This document shows, piece after piece, positions 35,992 through 45,518 of a stretch of 64,000 nucleotides of DNA (positions within the stretch are counted from its first letter, which is position 1; every line of letters starts with the position of its first letter). Source of the stretch: Vallitalea maricola (GTDB lineage Bacteria > Bacillota > Clostridia > Lachnospirales > Vallitaleaceae). The DNA lies in the NCBI RefSeq assembly GCF_036985595.1, contig NZ_BTPU01000004.1, forward strand, positions 1-64,000, given 5' to 3'. The notes under the pieces are model-generated. The model had not been told where the DNA came from and did not search any database. It was given only the letters and a program-made list of their open reading frames with translations. Made by a program: the position numbers and the translations under genes.

Positions 35992-37778
35992 AGAATCTAC
36001 TTATCAAATTAATTGATAGATATAATTTAAAAAGTATTCAGGTACTTATAACATTTTCATTTTCTATATTAATATTTTTTATCATATGTACCATAGCATT
36101 TTTGTCTTATCATATAACAGGGACAGTTGTAGAAGAAAATACCAACGAATATGTTTATCAGTTAGTAAAACAAGTTAATAATGATATTGATTATTATCTC
36201 AAAACAGTAGAAACCATTGCTGAGAATATACGATATAATAATGATTTAAACGAGTATGTAAGAACTGAAGATCAAGAACTGGAAAAAGATATAATATCAG
36301 ATTTAAATACATACGTTGAATCAAGAAATGACATTATTAATATTGTTTTCATCTCTAATAAAGGTAAAGTATTTCATAATAATCTACATCTAAAACTAAA
36401 AGATGATATGAATTTTGAGGACTTTGAGTGGTATAAGAAAGCAAAGAACGAAGAGAAATTCGTTGTATCAGAATCACATATCCAAAGATTGTTTGAATCA
36501 AGATATAAATGGGTTGTTTCATGTAGTACATTACTGAAAAGTCCATATTATGAAGAAAATCTTGGGGTCCTTCTTGTTGATATAAATTATAATCTTATCA
36601 ATGATATGGTTAGCTCAATAAAATTAGGACAAAAAGGCTACGTGTTCATTGTAGACAATAATGGAGATATAGTCTATCATCCAAAACAACAACTTTTGTA
36701 CAGTGGTTTGAAATCTGAAGATATGGATACCATATTAAATTCTGAGGACGGTACCAAGACAGTTGTAGAAGATAGAAAAAAGAAACAGTATACGATTACC
36801 ACATCCAAATATTCAGGATGGAAAGTAGTCAGTTCAGTATATATGGAGGATATATTATCCTATAAACCTAACTTGGATCGATTCTTTTTCATTATGGGAA
36901 CTCTTGCTATCTTTATCTCTATATTTATATCTGTACTAATATCAAGAAGTATTCTCCATCCAATCAAAAAATTAGTTAATACCATGCATCAAGTAGAAGA
37001 AGGTAATCTTGATGTATCAATAGATATAAAAAATGATAATGAAATAGGAGAATTAGCAAAAGCTTTTAATCTTATGACAAACAGAGTTAACAATCTAGTC
37101 AATCAAAATAAGAAGATAGAGATAAATAAGAGAAAAAATGAATTGAGAGCATTACAGGCTCAGATAAATCCTCATTTTTTATATAATACTCTGGATTCAA
37201 TCATATGGATGGCGGAATCAAAGAATTATAAGGCAGTAGTGACTATGACCTCAGCTCTAGCGAAATTGTTCAGGATTAGTATAAGTAAAGGAGAGCAATA
37301 TATAACTGTAGCTGAAGAGATTGAACACGTAGAGAATTATTTGAAGATACAAAAGATAAGGTATGGCGACCATCTTGATTATCATATTGATGTAGAGGAA
37401 GACATCAAACAAAATAAGATTATCAAGCTTATAATACAACCTATAGTAGAAAATGCTATCTATCATGGAATTAAAAATGTTCCTGGTGGTGGTATGATAG
37501 ATATAAGTGTGAAAAAATATGATAATAAGATATTAATTACAATTGGTGATGATGGAGTTGGTATGACTGAACAAGAAATTAATCTGCTGTTCAGTAAAAA
37601 TCAAGAGCTACCAAAAGAGAAAAAACTAGGTGGTGTAGGAGTTAGAAATGTTGATAATAGAATAAAGCTGTATTACGGGGAAGATTATGGACTTGAGATT
37701 GAGAGTGAGATATATGAAGGAACTACTGTTAAAGCTTGGTTACCAAATATATCCATTATGGGAGGAGATAGCATTTGA
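35985..37778 (+). CDS. Sensor histidine kinase, YesM type
   Basis: A 597-aa membrane kinase. TM helix 1 is near residues 18-42 and a dCache-like extracellular domain (VFIVDNNGDIVYHPKQQL near 220) follows. TM helix 2 is near 299-320, then HAMP, then the His_kinase domain with QINPHFLYN and phospho-acceptor His397. The ATPase region has NAIYHGIKN and GDDGVGMT. It is coupled by overlap to the regulator upstream and the anchored binding protein downstream, forming a three-gene sensing module. Confidence 0.93.
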   Translation: MLKNLLIKLIDRYNLKSIQVLITFSFSILIFFIICTIAFLSYHITGTVVEENTNEYVYQLVKQVNNDIDYYLKTVETIAENIRYNNDLNEYVRTEDQELEKDIISDLNTYVESRNDIINIVFISNKGKVFHNNLHLKLKDDMNFEDFEWYKKAKNEEKFVVSESHIQRLFESRYKWVVSCSTLLKSPYYEENLGVLLVDINYNLINDMVSSIKLGQKGYVFIVDNNGDIVYHPKQQLLYSGLKSEDMDTILNSEDGTKTVVEDRKKKQYTITTSKYSGWKVVSSVYMEDILSYKPNLDRFFFIMGTLAIFISIFISVLISRSILHPIKKLVNTMHQVEEGNLDVSIDIKNDNEIGELAKAFNLMTNRVNNLVNQNKKIEINKRKNELRALQAQINPHFLYNTLDSIIWMAESKNYKAVVTMTSALAKLFRISISKGEQYITVAEEIEHVENYLKIQKIRYGDHLDYHIDVEEDIKQNKIIKLIIQPIVENAIYHGIKNVPGGGMIDISVKKYDNKILITIGDDGVGMTEQEINLLFSKNQELPKEKKLGGVGVRNVDNRIKLYYGEDYGLEIESEIYEGTTVKAWLPNISIMGGDSI

Positions 37779-38779
37779 AAAAATATATAGTACCCTTAAG
37801 TATTTGTATTTCATTAGCGATGTTATTGATAATAGGGTTTGATTTGGCAAAGTCATTTAAACTCCATTCCAAAGAGAAACCTGTAGTATATATGATTGTT
37901 AAATCCAGTAAACCAAGTGAAGGTTTTGAATTCTGGGAAATAGTAAAGATGGGAGCTGATGTAGCAGCTATTGAATTAGATGTTGATGTTGTATTTACTG
38001 GTCCTGAAAATGAAATTCAAGTTGATGAACAAATCAAATTGATAAGAAATGCTATAAAGCAAAAACCCACAGCAATAGTTTTAGCAGCTACAGATTACAA
38101 GAAATTACGTGAAGTGGGACAAGAGGTTATATCCAATGGAATAACATTGATTACTATTGATTCAGAAGTGGATGTTGATACTAATCATAGTTTTATTGGG
38201 ACTGATAATATTGGAGCAGCTAAAACCATTGCAAAAGAATTAGCCAATATGATAGATAACAAAGGCAGAGTGGCTGTTATGTCATATGTGTATGGAACAT
38301 CAACATCAATTGAACGAGAAGCAGGTTTTCGAGAAGTTATAAAAGAATATCCTGATATTGATCTTATTGAAGAGACTTGGTATAGTAATGGTTCAATAGA
38401 TATTGCTTACGAAAAAACAAAAGAAATATTAAAAAAATATCCTGATACAAAAGCTATATTCGGTGCAAATGAAATATGTATAGTAGGAATAGGGAGAGCC
38501 ATACAAGAATTTGGATTAAAAGACCAAGTTGTTGTAGTAGGATTTGATTCCAATGAAGAGATAGTGAGTAGAATAGAATCGGGTGTCATTGATAAGATAG
38601 TGGTCCAGAAACCTTTTAATATGGGATATCAAGGAATAAAAGAAGCTATTAAAATAGCTAATAGAGAAAAAAAACCAGAAGTAATTGATACAGGAGCAGT
38701 ACTGATAGATAAAAGTAACTTGTATACACCAGAAAATCAAAAATTATTGTTTTCCTTCGAGAACAAAGAGATTGATTAA
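37775..38779 (+). CDS. Membrane-anchored sugar-binding protein (sensor partner)
   Basis: A 334-aa periplasmic-binding-protein fold of the ribose/galactose family. Unlike the importer's own binding protein it has no lipobox; an uncleaved TM helix near residues 6-25 anchors it outside the membrane. It shares clear similarity with the lipoprotein at 41562, for example FTGPENE...VDEQI against FEGPESE...VDKQI. The TTG start overlaps the kinase stop by four bases. It most likely binds the same sugar and presents it to the kinase. Confidence 0.85.
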   Translation: MKKYIVPLSICISLAMLLIIGFDLAKSFKLHSKEKPVVYMIVKSSKPSEGFEFWEIVKMGADVAAIELDVDVVFTGPENEIQVDEQIKLIRNAIKQKPTAIVLAATDYKKLREVGQEVISNGITLITIDSEVDVDTNHSFIGTDNIGAAKTIAKELANMIDNKGRVAVMSYVYGTSTSIEREAGFREVIKEYPDIDLIEETWYSNGSIDIAYEKTKEILKKYPDTKAIFGANEICIVGIGRAIQEFGLKDQVVVVGFDSNEEIVSRIESGVIDKIVVQKPFNMGYQGIKEAIKIANREKKPEVIDTGAVLIDKSNLYTPENQKLLFSFENKEID

Positions 38780-38783
38780 AAAG

Positions 38784-38811
38784 ATCGCCTTATCAAAGGT
38801 GATTTTTTTCT
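38784..38811 (+). terminator. Terminator after the sensing module
   Basis: ATCGCCTT 38784-38791 pairs with AAGGTGAT 38796-38803 (one G-T) around a 4-nt loop, followed by six T residues. It separates sensing genes from transport genes. Confidence 0.8.
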
Positions 38812-39007
38812 TATAGAAAAGTTCGCTTATCCTCTTTTCTTATGTACATAAATTTCAACTTTCTAAGTAGAATATTCAATTATTTTTTGAAGTAATAATT
38901 ATATAATCTTATTATAAATTTCCTGTAATTGATGTTTCAAATAACGAGAATAAATAGAAATCCTGCATTTATCTCGTAATTCAAGAAAAATGAAAGGAGT
39001 TAAGTAT

Positions 39008-40501
39008 ATGGAGGATTCCTTGGTTTTAATGGAAGGTATAGATAAAAGTTTCCCAGGTGTAAAGGCTCTTGATAATTGTAGATTTCAATTATTAAAAGGT
39101 GAGATTCATGCTTTAATAGGAGAAAATGGAGCAGGAAAATCAACATTAATGAAAATTCTAACAGGTGTTTTTAAAAAAGATGCAGGAAGAATTTTTTATA
39201 AAGGTGAAGACATTGATATCACTAATCCTAGAATGGCTAGGGATTTAGGTATAAGTATAATCCATCAGGAATTGAACCTTATGCCTGATTTGACAGTAGC
39301 TCAAAATATTTTTATTGGTAAAGAACCTAAAAAATGTTTGAATCTATTTTTGGACAATAAAGAAATCAATGATAAGGCAAGTGAATTATTGAATCAAATG
39401 AACCTTAATATTAGCCCAGATGAAAAGGTAGAGAATCTGTCAGTAGCCAAACAGCAAATGGTGGAAATTGCGAAAGCATTATCCTATAACTCAGATGTAC
39501 TTATCATGGATGAACCAACTGCTGCATTAACGGAACTGGAGATTGAAGAACTTTTTAGTATTATAAAAGAGTTAAAGGAAAAAGGTGTAGGGATAGTTTA
39601 CATATCCCATAGAATGGAAGAATTAAAGCAAATATGCGATAGAGTTACAGTAATGCGTGATGGAAGTTATATTGATACAAAAAATATGAATGAGGTAACT
39701 ATAGATAAAATTATTAATATGATGGTTGGGCGTGAGTTATATGTATCTGCCCTTGAAGAAATTACTCATTCAGATGAAGTTGTATTGGAAGTCAATAACC
39801 TGAATCAAGGCAACAAAGTGAAAGATGTAAGCTTTAAATTGAGAAAAGGAGAAATACTAGGCTTTGCAGGGTTGATGGGAGCAGGAAGAACAGAAGTGGC
39901 TAGAGCAATATTTGGAGCAGATAAAAAAGATTCAGGAGAAATTATACTGAATAATAAAAAGATACATATAAAATCACCAAAAGATGCAGTAAAAAATGGT
40001 ATCGGTTATTTATCTGAGGATCGAAAGAGATATGGGCTTGTATTAGGGCTTGATATTGAAACTAATATTGTTATGGCTAATTTCAGTGATTATATTAATC
40101 CAATAGGATTTGTGGAGACTGGCAAAACTTCGGATACAGCTACTGAAAGTGTCAAGGATTTAGCAATAAAAACACCGGGTATTTCTCAAAAAGTTAAGAA
40201 CCTATCTGGAGGTAATCAACAAAAAGTTGTCATAGCAAAATGGCTAACTAGAGATTGTGATATCTTAATCTTCGATGAACCAACTAGAGGTATTGATATT
40301 GGAGCGAAAGGTGAGATATATAAGCTTCTTAATGAACTAGCCAGTATGGGAAAATCAATTATAATGATTTCTTCAGAATTACCTGAGATACTTAGAATGA
40401 GTCATAGAATCATTGTAATGTGTGAAGGAAGAATAACAGGTGAGCTTAATAACGAAGAAGCTACCCAAGAAAAGATTATGCAGTATGCAACTGCAAGATA
40501 G
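39008..40501 (+). CDS. Sugar ABC transporter ATPase, RbsA/MglA type
   Basis: A 498-aa protein with two fused ATPase domains. The first has Walker A GENGAGKST near residue 38, a signature-like LSVAKQQMVEIAKAL and Walker B VLIMDEPTAAL. The second has the degenerate P-loop GLMGAGRTE near 288, LSGGNQQKVVIAKWL and LIFDEPTRGID. This asymmetry is normal for the subfamily. ATG 39008 is chosen because AAAGGAG stands nine bases upstream. It forms an importer with the next two genes. Confidence 0.94.
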   Translation: MEDSLVLMEGIDKSFPGVKALDNCRFQLLKGEIHALIGENGAGKSTLMKILTGVFKKDAGRIFYKGEDIDITNPRMARDLGISIIHQELNLMPDLTVAQNIFIGKEPKKCLNLFLDNKEINDKASELLNQMNLNISPDEKVENLSVAKQQMVEIAKALSYNSDVLIMDEPTAALTELEIEELFSIIKELKEKGVGIVYISHRMEELKQICDRVTVMRDGSYIDTKNMNEVTIDKIINMMVGRELYVSALEEITHSDEVVLEVNNLNQGNKVKDVSFKLRKGEILGFAGLMGAGRTEVARAIFGADKKDSGEIILNNKKIHIKSPKDAVKNGIGYLSEDRKRYGLVLGLDIETNIVMANFSDYINPIGFVETGKTSDTATESVKDLAIKTPGISQKVKNLSGGNQQKVVIAKWLTRDCDILIFDEPTRGIDIGAKGEIYKLLNELASMGKSIIMISSELPEILRMSHRIIVMCEGRITGELNNEEATQEKIMQYATAR

Positions 40502-40553
40502 ATATACTTTATAGATTATAATAAGCTAACTAATTATATGTGGAGGTAGAGAA

Positions 40554-41534
40554 ATGGATAAGATTGAATTAAAGAAAAAATTATTTAATTCAAATACTAC
40601 TCAAAAAATATTGGCATTCAGTAGTTTGATATTGCTATTAATTATTTTTTCTATTGCATCACCTAACTTTTTTACTGGAACGAATATAAAAGGTATATTG
40701 CTGGCAACGGCGGTTAATGGTGTATTAGCTGTGGGAGTTACTTTTGTTATTATAACAGGTGGGATTGACTTATCAATCGGAACGGTTATGACATTTTCTT
40801 CAGTAATCGCTGGAGTAATAATATCTATGTGGGGGCTGCCTATATGGATAGGTCTTTTAGGAGCAATATTAGCAGGAAGTTTATGCGGATTTGTTAATGG
40901 TTTCAATGTTGCAAAATTTCGAATACCTGCATTTATTGCTACACTAGGAATGATGATGATAACCAAGGGATTATCTCTTGTAATATCTAATGCCAAACCC
41001 ATATATTTTACTGGTGCTAAAGGAATATTTATAGATAAATTCTCAGATATATCTACTGGTACAATTATGGGAATACCTAATGCGGTTATTATTCTATTCG
41101 TAGTTGCAGGTATCGGTGGCATTCTCTTAAATAAAACTTTACTTGGAAGATACACTTTCGCTATCGGCAGTAATGAAGAGGCTACTAGATTATCAGGAAT
41201 CAATACTGATAAATGGCTGATAATTATACATACACTAACTGGAGCTTTTTGTGGTGTAGCTGGAATATTGATGGCTGCAAGACTTAACTCAGCTCATCCT
41301 GCATTAGGTCAAGGGTATGAACTTGATGCTATTGCAGCGGTAGTTATTGGTGGAACTTCACTTAGTGGAGGTAAAGGAACGATTTTAGGTACTATCATTG
41401 GTGCATTTATTATGAGTGTGTTGATTAATGGACTAAGGATATTGTCTGTTCCCCAAGAGTGGCAGACAGTGGTTACAGGAATTATTGTTATTGCTGCGGT
41501 AGTTGCTGATGTTGCTAGAAAAAATAAAAAATAA
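40554..41534 (+). CDS. Sugar ABC transporter permease, RbsC type
   Basis: A 326-aa membrane protein with eight to ten TM helices and the family motifs TGGIDLSIGTVM near residue 68, RIPAFIATLGMM near 123 and GGTSLSGGKGTILGT near 266. GGAGG precedes the ATG. It works as a homodimer with the RbsA-type ATPase. The neighbours place it in a ribose/galactose-like importer; the sugar cannot be identified. Confidence 0.94.
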   Translation: MDKIELKKKLFNSNTTQKILAFSSLILLLIIFSIASPNFFTGTNIKGILLATAVNGVLAVGVTFVIITGGIDLSIGTVMTFSSVIAGVIISMWGLPIWIGLLGAILAGSLCGFVNGFNVAKFRIPAFIATLGMMMITKGLSLVISNAKPIYFTGAKGIFIDKFSDISTGTIMGIPNAVIILFVVAGIGGILLNKTLLGRYTFAIGSNEEATRLSGINTDKWLIIIHTLTGAFCGVAGILMAARLNSAHPALGQGYELDAIAAVVIGGTSLSGGKGTILGTIIGAFIMSVLINGLRILSVPQEWQTVVTGIIVIAAVVADVARKNKK

Positions 41535-41561
41535 AAATAATTAATCTTAAGGAGGAGTTTT

Positions 41562-42554
41562 ATGAAGAAGTTAATTTCATTATTACTGATTATTTACATG
41601 ATGAGTGTTGTAGCAGGTTGTAGTTCTAAGGATACAAAGCCTAGTAATTCTGGTAATGACAATGGTGATTCAAGTAGTGAAGAAAAGATATATATACCTG
41701 TAATATCAAAAGGATTCCAACATCAATTTTGGCAAGCAGTTAAATTAGGGGCAGAAAATGCTGCAAAAGATTATAATGTAGAGATTACTTTTGAAGGTCC
41801 AGAATCAGAAGCTATGGTTGATAAACAGATAGAGATGTTAGAAGCTGCATTAAGTAAAAATCCTAGTGCTATATGTTTAGCAGCTCTTGATAGTCAAGCG
41901 GTTATACCATTACTAGAACAAGCAGATGAGAGAGGTATTCCTATTATAGGATTTGACTCAGGTGTAGATAGTGAAATTCCTATTGCTACAGCGGCAACTG
42001 ATAATATTGCAGCAGCAGCAGAAGCAGCTGATAAAATGGCAGAACTTATTGGTGGTGAAGGTGAAATCGCATTAGTTGTTCATGACCAGACTAGTCGTAC
42101 TGGTATAGACAGAAGAGATGGTTTCAAAAATAGAATCGAAGAGAAGTATAAAAACATTAAAATTGTAGATATTCAATATGGAGATGGAGACCAATTAAAA
42201 TCTACAGATATAGCTAAATCCATTATTCAAGCTCATCCAAATATCAAAGGTATGTTTGGTGCTAATGAAGGTTCTATCATCGGTGTACTTAATGCAATAA
42301 ATGAACTTGATAAAGTTGGAGATATAGTAGTAATAGGATATGATTCAGGCAAGCAGCAACAAGAAGCCATTAGAAATGGTCAACAAGCAGGAGCAGTAAC
42401 ACAGGACCCTATCGGTATTGGATATAAAGCTGTTGAAGCTGCAGTTAAAGCTATTAATGGTGAAGAAATAGAGAAGAATATAGATACAGGATTCCATTAC
42501 TATGATAAAACTTCAATTGATTCAGATGAAATAAAAGCATTATTATATGAATAA
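41562..42554 (+). CDS. Sugar ABC transporter substrate-binding lipoprotein, RbsB type
   Basis: A 330-aa binding protein. The signal peptide ends with lipobox VVAGC near residue 20, and a Ser/Asn-rich linker follows. The mature domain is of the ribose-binding fold (FQHQFWQAVKLGAENAA near residue 51, IKGMFGANEG near 228). AAGGAGG precedes the ATG. It delivers sugar to the RbsA/RbsC pair. It is paralogous to the anchored protein at 37775, implying one shared ligand for sensing and import. Confidence 0.93.
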   Translation: MKKLISLLLIIYMMSVVAGCSSKDTKPSNSGNDNGDSSSEEKIYIPVISKGFQHQFWQAVKLGAENAAKDYNVEITFEGPESEAMVDKQIEMLEAALSKNPSAICLAALDSQAVIPLLEQADERGIPIIGFDSGVDSEIPIATAATDNIAAAAEAADKMAELIGGEGEIALVVHDQTSRTGIDRRDGFKNRIEEKYKNIKIVDIQYGDGDQLKSTDIAKSIIQAHPNIKGMFGANEGSIIGVLNAINELDKVGDIVVIGYDSGKQQQEAIRNGQQAGAVTQDPIGIGYKAVEAAVKAINGEEIEKNIDTGFHYYDKTSIDSDEIKALLYE

Positions 42555-42574
42555 GAAACATTAGTAAGAGATAT

Positions 42575-42617
42575 TAAACTAGCCAGAGAGCATCTTAAGT
42601 TCTGGCTAGTTTTTTTA
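42575..42617 (+). terminator. Terminator of the sugar importer operon
   Basis: A perfect 12-bp stem, AAACTAGCCAGA at 42575-42586 with 42600-42611, with further T residues to 42615. Confidence 0.88.
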
Positions 42618-42758
42618 AGAAACAATGGTTAATTTGAGTATATAAACTACCCCTGTTCACAATAATAATTATATGATAAAATAAAATAACTGCTGATAAT
42701 AAGGTAGAGTATTGATAAATGTTCGGGGATTACTAATAAAATACAAAGGAGACAACAG

Positions 42759-43004
42759 ATGGAACGACTAAAAGATTTCTTTGAGAAACATTGGAGGGCT
42801 GTAGTTATATTTATTGCAATATTGTACATGGGGATAGGTTTATTTCAACTTATAACTGATATAGAACTTGATCCATCTAAAACTAAAAACGCAGGAACAT
42901 TCTTAATGGTTCTTGCATTAGCAGTATTTGTATACGGTAAAAGAGTAGAAAAAATGGCTATAGAGAAAGAGAAACAAAAAGAAGAAGATGAAAACATAGA
43001 TTAA
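42759..43004 (+). CDS. Small two-TM membrane protein, 81 aa, unknown
   Basis: AAAGGAG stands before the ATG. Two hydrophobic helices are visible at about residues 15-34 and 46-60, and a highly charged Lys/Glu tail fills the last 20 residues. I do not recognise a family. It lies alone between the sugar importer terminator and a decayed gene next to an ABC-2 exporter. A membrane-helper role is possible but not shown. Confidence 0.6.
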   Translation: MERLKDFFEKHWRAVVIFIAILYMGIGLFQLITDIELDPSKTKNAGTFLMVLALAVFVYGKRVEKMAIEKEKQKEEDENID

Positions 43005-43029
43005 TTTGAGTCTCACAATACTTTTAAAA

Positions 43030-43235
43030 ATAAGGTGTGAAAAGGAGCTGGAAGATAATATTAATCTTGAAGGCAATAATCGGGAAAATATATTCCTGAT
43101 AATATTGATATTTATTGAGAGATTACTGGGTATTATGGAAAGTATTATTATGAAATGTGTATTCATTTGACTGAGGATAGCATAGACAGATTAAAAAAGA
43201 AGCTGGATTATAATTTTTGGGGGTGCAAGAATTGA
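43030..43235 (+). pseudogene. Decayed gene fragment, frameshift and in-frame stop
   Basis: Between two genes the plus strand reads as protein in two frames. One frame gives CEKELEDNINLEGNNREN from about 43036. Another gives IPDNIDIY, then a TGA at 43116-43118, then EITGYYGKYYYEMC and LTEDSIDRLKKKLDYNFWGC, ending at 43235. The composition and codon use look coding, and no intact start exists. It fits a small gene broken by one frameshift and one stop. It overlaps the TTG start of the next ABC ATPase by four bases. I do not recognise the family. Confidence 0.4.
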
Positions 43236-44155
43236 AAGTTATAGAAGTCAATAATTTGGTTAAAAAATATGGGGACTTAACAGCAGTAAATAATATTTCT
43301 TTTTCTGTAAATCAAGGTAGTATATGTGCAATACTCGGTCCTAATGGCTCTGGTAAGACTACTACTATCAAAAGTATATGTAATCTTATAATTCCAGATG
43401 AAGGTAATATTAAACTTTTTGGTAAAGAAAATAAAAAAGCTATAGATAAGGTAGCAGCCCTTTTTGAGGGAACAAGAAATCTTTATTGGAGACTGACACC
43501 AAGAGAAAATCTTAGATATTTTGCTGGTATCAGAGGATTAGGTGGCAAGAAAATAGAAAAAAAAATAGACGAATTACTCGATAGATTTGATTTAAAAGAT
43601 AAAAAAGATACTGTAGTAAATAATTTATCAAGGGGAATGAGGCAAAAAGTAGCTATCGCTATGACATTAATATGTGATACAGAGATTATTATATTAGATG
43701 AACCTACACTTGGATTAGATGTTAAGAGTTTTATGGAAATAAAAGACATGTTGAGATATATAGCTGGTAATATGAAAAAAACAATTCTTCTAAGTACTCA
43801 TGATATGAATCTGGTTGAAGAAGTTTGCAAAGATATTATCATATTGAATAGAGGCAATATAATCGCACAAGATACAATGGAGAATCTGTTGGATATGTTT
43901 AGAAGTATGACTTATGAAATTAGTTTACAAGATACTATCACTGAAGAACAAAAAGAATACCTATCCAAGTTAGAATATGAATTTTATCTTATTAATAATG
44001 GAGACGCCCTTGAAATAGATATATCAGATTCAGTGGAAATATATAAGATAATAGATATTTTGAAAGTGAAAAAGATATTAATAAGAGAGGTAAAACAGAA
44101 GAATATTAACTTTGAAAGAGTATATCTAAATCTTACCAGTGGGGAGGGAAAATAA
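43232..44155 (+). CDS. ABC-2 type transporter ATPase
   Basis: A 308-aa ATPase with Walker A GPNGSGKTT near residue 37, the signature NLSRGMRQKVAIAMTL, Walker B IIILDEPTLGLD and an H-loop STHDMN. A C-terminal extension of about 90 aa is typical of exporters of drugs, lipids or peptides. I place the start at TTG 43232, six bases after GGGGGTG; TTG 43217 overlaps that SD. The permease begins three bases after the stop. Confidence 0.92.
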   Translation: MKVIEVNNLVKKYGDLTAVNNISFSVNQGSICAILGPNGSGKTTTIKSICNLIIPDEGNIKLFGKENKKAIDKVAALFEGTRNLYWRLTPRENLRYFAGIRGLGGKKIEKKIDELLDRFDLKDKKDTVVNNLSRGMRQKVAIAMTLICDTEIIILDEPTLGLDVKSFMEIKDMLRYIAGNMKKTILLSTHDMNLVEEVCKDIIILNRGNIIAQDTMENLLDMFRSMTYEISLQDTITEEQKEYLSKLEYEFYLINNGDALEIDISDSVEIYKIIDILKVKKILIREVKQKNINFERVYLNLTSGEGK

Positions 44156-44157
44156 AT

Positions 44158-44952
44158 ATGAAGCTGTTTTATTTATTTAAGGTATCTATTGAAAAATCTT
44201 TTAAAGATGTGATTAGATACAAATTCAATACAATTTCTAGTGTGCTAAGCTTATACTTTCTTTTTATTGCTTTGTTTTTAGGAGTGAAGGTATTTGGTTC
44301 TACTATGAATGTAAGTCCTATCAAACTGGGGAAAACGATAGAAGGATTTGTAATTGGGTATTTTCTTTGGACTATAATGCTTATGGTATATGAAGATACG
44401 GCATACAGTATAACCAATGATGCCAATAGAGGTACATTAGAGCAAATAAGTATGACGAATCAAGGATTACATAAGGTATTGATTGTAAGGAGTATAAGCA
44501 ATTTAATAATAAACTTGTTAATCTGCTTTGTAGTCTTATTAACGATTATGGAAACAACCAATTATTGGTTAGATATTAATGTACTTCAATTATTAATAAT
44601 AATATTATTAGGGATTTTTAGCATGTTTGGGATTGGGCTTATATTCGGAGGATTAGCACTTATTTTTAAGAGGGTTCAATCCTTATTGAATGTGATTCAG
44701 TATTTTCTCATTGCTCTAGTTATAACAGGTCAAGGATCATTGAGTAAATTAGCAGCATCTATATTACCATTTAGACCAAGTATTGATAAAGTGTATGCAA
44801 CAACATTAATAGGGAATAAATTATCTGATTACCCAGCTAGTGATTATATAATACTAATAGCTAATTCAATTGTTTATTTTACTATTGGGTTAATAGTATT
44901 CAATCAATGTAGTAAGATAGCAAGAAAGAGAGGTTTGCTGGGGCAATATTAA
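44158..44952 (+). CDS. ABC-2 type transporter permease
   Basis: A 264-aa membrane protein with about six TM helices, partner of the ATPase just upstream. The segment GTLEQISMTNQGLHKVLIVRSI near residue 84 resembles the conserved cytoplasmic region of ABC-2 permeases. The cargo is unknown. GGGGAGGG precedes the ATG. A terminator at 44973 ends the unit. Confidence 0.9.
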   Translation: MKLFYLFKVSIEKSFKDVIRYKFNTISSVLSLYFLFIALFLGVKVFGSTMNVSPIKLGKTIEGFVIGYFLWTIMLMVYEDTAYSITNDANRGTLEQISMTNQGLHKVLIVRSISNLIINLLICFVVLLTIMETTNYWLDINVLQLLIIILLGIFSMFGIGLIFGGLALIFKRVQSLLNVIQYFLIALVITGQGSLSKLAASILPFRPSIDKVYATTLIGNKLSDYPASDYIILIANSIVYFTIGLIVFNQCSKIARKRGLLGQY

Positions 44953-44972
44953 TCTTAATATAGATTTTAAAA

Positions 44973-45012
44973 AAGCTGATGGTTCTTGTTAACTATCAGC
45001 TTAATTTAATTT
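44973..45012 (+). terminator. Terminator after the ABC-2 genes
   Basis: AAGCTGATGGTT 44973-44984 pairs with 44991-45002 (one G-T), followed by AATTTAATTT. Confidence 0.65.
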
Positions 45013-45062
45013 ATTCAATTGAGAATACTTATAAAATAATCTAAAAAACATAAAAACTAACT

Positions 45063-45236
45063 TGACAAATTATATGTAGATAAGTTAGTATAATTATATA
45101 AAAACATAAAAAAAATATTATTTTATGTATATTAATAATATTATACAGATTATTACGTAGTTGTATATGTAATATTAATATTCTACTAATAAATTAAAAG
45201 AGATATATTAAATGTTTATCAATCTCTTTTTATACT
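45063..45236 (+). other. Possible small non-coding transcript in the 566-bp gap
   Basis: TTGACA near 45063 and TATAAT near 45090 are 21 bp apart, a poor spacing. The following DNA contains an ACATAAAA/TTTTATGT hairpin (around 45105-45126), a near-palindrome at about 45129-45181 and a terminator-like AAAAGAGAT/ATCTCTTTT pair (45196-45204, 45222-45230). No ORF is present. The rest of 44953-45518 is AT-rich spacer plus the palindrome at 45385. Confidence 0.25.
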
Positions 45237-45384
45237 GAATTATTCTGAAACTATTCTTACATTATGCTTGCTCTAGCTGATATTTTTCATAACTATATCT
45301 TTATTATTGACTTATTATTTCCCAAATGATACTGATTCTGTACTCTTTTTTAATTTCATATTTTTTACTGTAGTGAGCTTTTCG

Positions 45385-45402
45385 TCCTAAAAAATTTTAG
45401 GA
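45385..45402. repeat. Palindrome upstream of the opp operon
   Basis: TCCTAAAA, two bases, then TTTTAGGA, flanked by CTTTTC on the left and GAAAAG on the right. It lies about 120 bp before oppA and may be an operator or an attenuator hairpin. Confidence 0.45.
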
Positions 45403-45518
45403 TTTTCGGAAAAGTTTTGTTAGTATACTAATTTTTAATACTATGGTTTTAATGTTGAGTGGGTATATCAAATATCTTCTTATACTTTAAAATAAAAAAT
45501 TATGAAAGGGGAAAAAAA

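Noticed and set aside
40601..41203. Long open frame on the minus strand (about 200 codons)
   Set aside because: It lies wholly opposite the well-supported RbsC-type permease. It has no ribosome site, and its Pro/Ile-rich composition is that of an antisense shadow.
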